Below are positions 5,724-8,188 of a stretch of DNA of 8,188 nt, piece by piece (within the stretch, counting starts at the first letter, position 1; every line of letters starts with the position of its first letter). Position numbers and translations under genes: made by a program. The DNA is from Candidatus Rokuibacteriota bacterium. GTDB lineage: Bacteria; Methylomirabilota; Methylomirabilia; Rokubacteriales; CSP1-6. The stretch covers positions 1 to 8,188 of the forward strand of contig JACOVB010000153.1 of assembly GCA_016177555.1 (NCBI GenBank), written 5' to 3'. The notes under the pieces were generated by a model. That model was given only the letters and a program-made list of their open reading frames with translations, did no database searches and was not told the DNA's origin.

Positions 5724-8153
5724 CTAGTTGTGCGAGGCGAGCAGCTCCCTGTGGACAGGCTCGGCCGGGACCGGCGCCGGGTCGAGCGCCAGGGCCAGCA
5801 CCTGGTCCACGGAGTCCACCAGGTGGAACGTCATGCCTGCCCGCGCCTGGGCCGGCACGTCCTCCACGAGGTTCTTCTCGTTGCGGCTCGGCAGGATCAG
5901 CGTTGTCACCCCGGCGCGCCGTGCGGCGAGGACCTTCTCCTTGATCCCCCCCACCGGCAACACGCGCCCCGACAGCGTCACCTCGCCGGTCATGGCCAGG
6001 CGGGGCCGAAGCGGACGCCGCGTGAGCAGGGACACCAGCGCGGTCAGCAGGGTGACGCCGGCCGACGGTCCGTCCTTCGGGATCGCCCCCGCCGGGATGT
6101 GAACGTGGATGTCCGAGTGCTCCCAGAAATCCGGGCGGATTCCGATCTCGGTGGCGTGGGAGCGAACCCAGGAGAGCGCGGCCTGCGCGGACTCCTTCAT
6201 CACGTCGCCCAGCTGCCCCGTGAGCGTCAACGCCTTGCTGCCCCGCATGCGCGTCGCCTCGATGAACAGGATGTCGCCGCCCGCGGCCGTCCAGGCGAGC
6301 CCGACGGCCACGCCGGGGACGCGGGTGCGCTCCTCGAGCTCCTCGAACAGGAACCTGGGCGCGCCCAGCAGCTCGCCGACAAGCGCTTCCGTCACCTCCA
6401 CGGCGGCGCTGTGCCCCTCCACCCGCCGCTTGGCAACCTTGCGGGTGATGGCCGCGATCTCGCGCTCGAGGTTGCGCAAGCCTGCCTCGCGGGTATAGCC
6501 GCGGATCAGGAGGCGCAGGGCCTCGTCCGTCCACCGGATGTGCTCGCCCTCGACGAGGCCATGGTCGGCCGTCTGCTTGGGGATCAGGTGCTTCCGCGCG
6601 ATGTGGACCTTTTCCTCCTCCGTGTAGCCGGCGATCTCGATGACCTCCATGCGGTCGCGGAGGGCTGGCGGCACCGGGTCCAGGATATTCGCCGTCGTGA
6701 TGAAGAGCGCCTTGGTCAGGTCGAAGGCCACGTCAATGTAGTGGTCGCGGAAGGCGACGTTCTGCTCGGGATCGAGCACCTCGAGGAGCGCCGAGGCCGG
6801 GTCGCCCCGGAAGTCCATCCCGAGCTTGTCGATCTCGTCGAGCATGAAGACCGGGTTCCGGGACTCGGCCCGGCGCAGTCCCTGGATGATCTGGCCTGGA
6901 AGCGCGCCGATGTAGGTGCGCCGGTGGCCGCGGATCTCCGCCTCGTCACGCATGCCGCCGAGCGAGATGCGGTGGAACTTCCTGCCGAGGGCCCGCGCGA
7001 TGGAACGCCCCAGCGAGGTCTTGCCCACGCCGGGCGGGCCGACGAAGCAGAGGATGGGGTCCTTGCCCGCCGGGCGCATGCTCTTGACCGCCAGGTACTC
7101 CAGGATGCGTTCCTTGACCTTCTCGAGCGCCCAGTGGTCCTCGTCCAGGATGGCCCGGGCCGTGGTGAGGTCCCGATTGTCCTCGGTCTCCTTGGCCCAC
7201 GGCAGCGCGACCAGCCACTCCAGGTAGGTCCGCGCCACGGTGTACTCGGCGGCGGCCGGGGGCATCTTGGCGAGGCGGTCCAGCTCCCGGAGCGCCTCCT
7301 TCCTTGCCTCCTCGGTCATGCCGGCGGCCTCGATCTTCTGGCGCAGCTCGCCGATCTCCTGGCTGCGCTCGTCGGTCTCGCCGAGCTCCTTCTGGATCGC
7401 CTTCATCTGCTCTCGCAGGTAGTACTCCCGCTGGGTCTTGCCCACCTCGGACTCCACCTGCGACTGGATCTTGGACCCGAGCGTCAGGACCTCGACCTCC
7501 TTCGTGAGGCAGGCCGCCAGCCGGCCGAGCCGCGCCTTGACGGCCTCCGTCTCCAGAAGCTCTTGCTTGACCTGCGTGCTCAGCGCCGGCAGCGAGGCCG
7601 CGATGATATCCGCCACCCGGCCGGGCTCGGAGACGTGCTGGACGGCTCCCGTCATCTCATCGGGCAGGAAAGGCGACAGCTCGACGATCTGGCGGAAGAG
7701 CGTCACCGCGTTCCGCATGAGGGCCTCGGTCTCGAGGTCTCCGGCGGCCGGCAACGTCTCCTCCACCACCTCCACGCGGGCCGTGAGGAAGGGACGCGTC
7801 TGCACCATCTCGACGATCCGGACCCGCGCGATCCCCTGGACGACGAGCCGCACGATCCCGTCGGGCTGCTTGACCACCTTGAGAATCGTCGCGGCCGTTC
7901 CCACTCGGTGGAGATCTCCCTGCTGGGGATCCTCCACGGAGGGGTCGCGCTGTCCGAAGACGCCGATGAGCCGTCCCCCCCGCGCGGCATCCTCGATGAG
8001 GCGGACGGAGGTCTCGCGCCCTGCCGCCAGGGGAACCACCGCCTGGGGGAAGAGGACCGTGTCGCGTAGCGGCAGGATGGACAGCACCTCGGGGACGGTC
8101 CCACCCGCTTCCAGCTCTGCGGCTGCTCCACTGCCGATCGTTGTCTTCGCCAT
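5724..8153 (-). CDS. lon: ATP-dependent protease LonA
   Basis: Lon is a cytoplasmic hexameric AAA+ serine protease that degrades misfolded and selected regulatory proteins. The 809 residues match LonA (784 in E. coli). Domains in order are the LON substrate-binding domain from about residue 24 ([11 protein letters not shown]) to about 215, a helical linker with the [18 protein letters not shown] segment, the AAA+ module with Walker A GPPGVGKT (372-379) and Walker B FMLDE (D439, E440), and the protease domain with Ser697 in PKDGPSAG and Lys740 in GGIKEK. The Ser-Lys distance of 43 residues equals that of E. coli S679/K722, so the dyad is intact. I chose ATG 8153 because AAAGGA lies nine bases upstream. 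The TTG at 8162 would add only three residues and abuts that site. The promoter lies beyond the window edge, and no heat-shock operator is visible in the 35 bases left. Confidence 0.97.
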   Translation of the reverse strand: MAKTTIGSGAAAELEAGGTVPEVLSILPLRDTVLFPQAVVPLAAGRETSVRLIEDAARGGRLIGVFGQRDPSVEDPQQGDLHRVGTAATILKVVKQPDGIVRLVVQGIARVRIVEMVQTRPFLTARVEVVEETLPAAGDLETEALMRNAVTLFRQIVELSPFLPDEMTGAVQHVSEPGRVADIIAASLPALSTQVKQELLETEAVKARLGRLAACLTKEVEVLTLGSKIQSQVESEVGKTQREYYLREQMKAIQKELGETDERSQEIGELRQKIEAAGMTEEARKEALRELDRLAKMPPAAAEYTVARTYLEWLVALPWAKETEDNRDLTTARAILDEDHWALEKVKERILEYLAVKSMRPAGKDPILCFVGPPGVGKTSLGRSIARALGRKFHRISLGGMRDEAEIRGHRRTYIGALPGQIIQGLRRAESRNPVFMLDEIDKLGMDFRGDPASALLEVLDPEQNVAFRDHYIDVAFDLTKALFITTANILDPVPPALRDRMEVIEIAGYTEEEKVHIARKHLIPKQTADHGLVEGEHIRWTDEALRLLIRGYTREAGLRNLEREIAAITRKVAKRRVEGHSAAVEVTEALVGELLGAPRFLFEELEERTRVPGVAVGLAWTAAGGDILFIEATRMRGSKALTLTGQLGDVMKESAQAALSWVRSHATEIGIRPDFWEHSDIHVHIPAGAIPKDGPSAGVTLLTALVSLLTRRPLRPRLAMTGEVTLSGRVLPVGGIKEKVLAARRAGVTTLILPSRNEKNLVEDVPAQARAGMTFHLVDSVDQVLALALDPAPVPAEPVHRELLASHN

Positions 8154-8162
8154 GCTCCTCAA

Positions 8163-8168
8163 TCCTTT
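8163..8168 (-). promoter_or_regulatory. Probable ribosome binding site of lon (AAAGGA)
   Basis: On the minus strand AAAGGA ends nine bases before the ATG at 8153. A second purine block, GAGGAG (8155-8160), is only one base from the ATG and too close to serve it. Confidence 0.5.
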
Positions 8169-8188
8169 CCTGGGCTCTGCCCTAGAAC

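Noticed and set aside
5730..8069. 779-codon plus-strand open frame opposite lon
   Set aside because: The sense strand encodes a complete Lon with intact catalytic residues; the antisense product is compositionally biased and featureless.
8172..8182. GGGC-TCT-GCCC palindrome upstream of lon, as a heat-shock operator
   Set aside because: It has four pairs only and does not match CIRCE or HAIR consensus elements; the window ends before the likely promoter.

Overview
This is an ordinary-looking stretch of a GC-rich bacterial chromosome. There are GTG starts, tight gene packing, and long shadow reading frames on the antisense strand, all typical of high-GC DNA. The gene set (a Liv-type branched-chain amino acid/amide importer, ComM, an isochorismatase-fold hydrolase, a secreted lytic transglycosylase and LonA) suggests a Gram-negative-type bacterium. 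The feel is that of Methylomirabilota/Rokubacteria or a related deltaproteobacterial-grade lineage, but that placement is a low-confidence impression and was not tested. I see no insertion sequence, tRNA, rRNA, CRISPR array, phage gene or other sign of a mobile region.

Layout. (1) Positions 1-2230, plus strand: the end of a LivF-type ATPase, then the LivH and LivM permeases. This is the 3' end of a transporter operon whose LivG and substrate-binding protein, if linked, lie upstream of the window. A perfect 14-bp tandem duplication sits at the livH/livM junction. (2) Positions 2364-4912, plus strand: comM, an isochorismatase-family hydrolase 21 bp downstream, and a small unrecognised protein whose start overlaps the hydrolase stop (TGATG). 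The three probably form one transcription unit. (3) Positions 4951-8153, minus strand: lon, followed 101 bp later by a secreted lytic transglycosylase with a short DUF4124-like motif at each end of its catalytic domain. The 101-bp gap holds an imperfect hairpin. The plus-strand and minus-strand blocks converge across a 38-bp gap at 4913-4950.

How the genes work together. The Liv proteins form an inner-membrane importer. ComM acts on recombination intermediates during DNA uptake and integration. Lon degrades damaged and regulatory proteins in the cytoplasm, and the transglycosylase trims peptidoglycan in the periplasm. These are separate housekeeping jobs and I find no evidence of a single new system. 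The most uncharacterised element is the coupled pair of hydrolase and 143-residue protein at 3903-4912. The smaller protein carries a VGGPGVN motif and a downstream G-x-D-x-x-x-T-x-x-A-A pattern that deserve a structure-based search.
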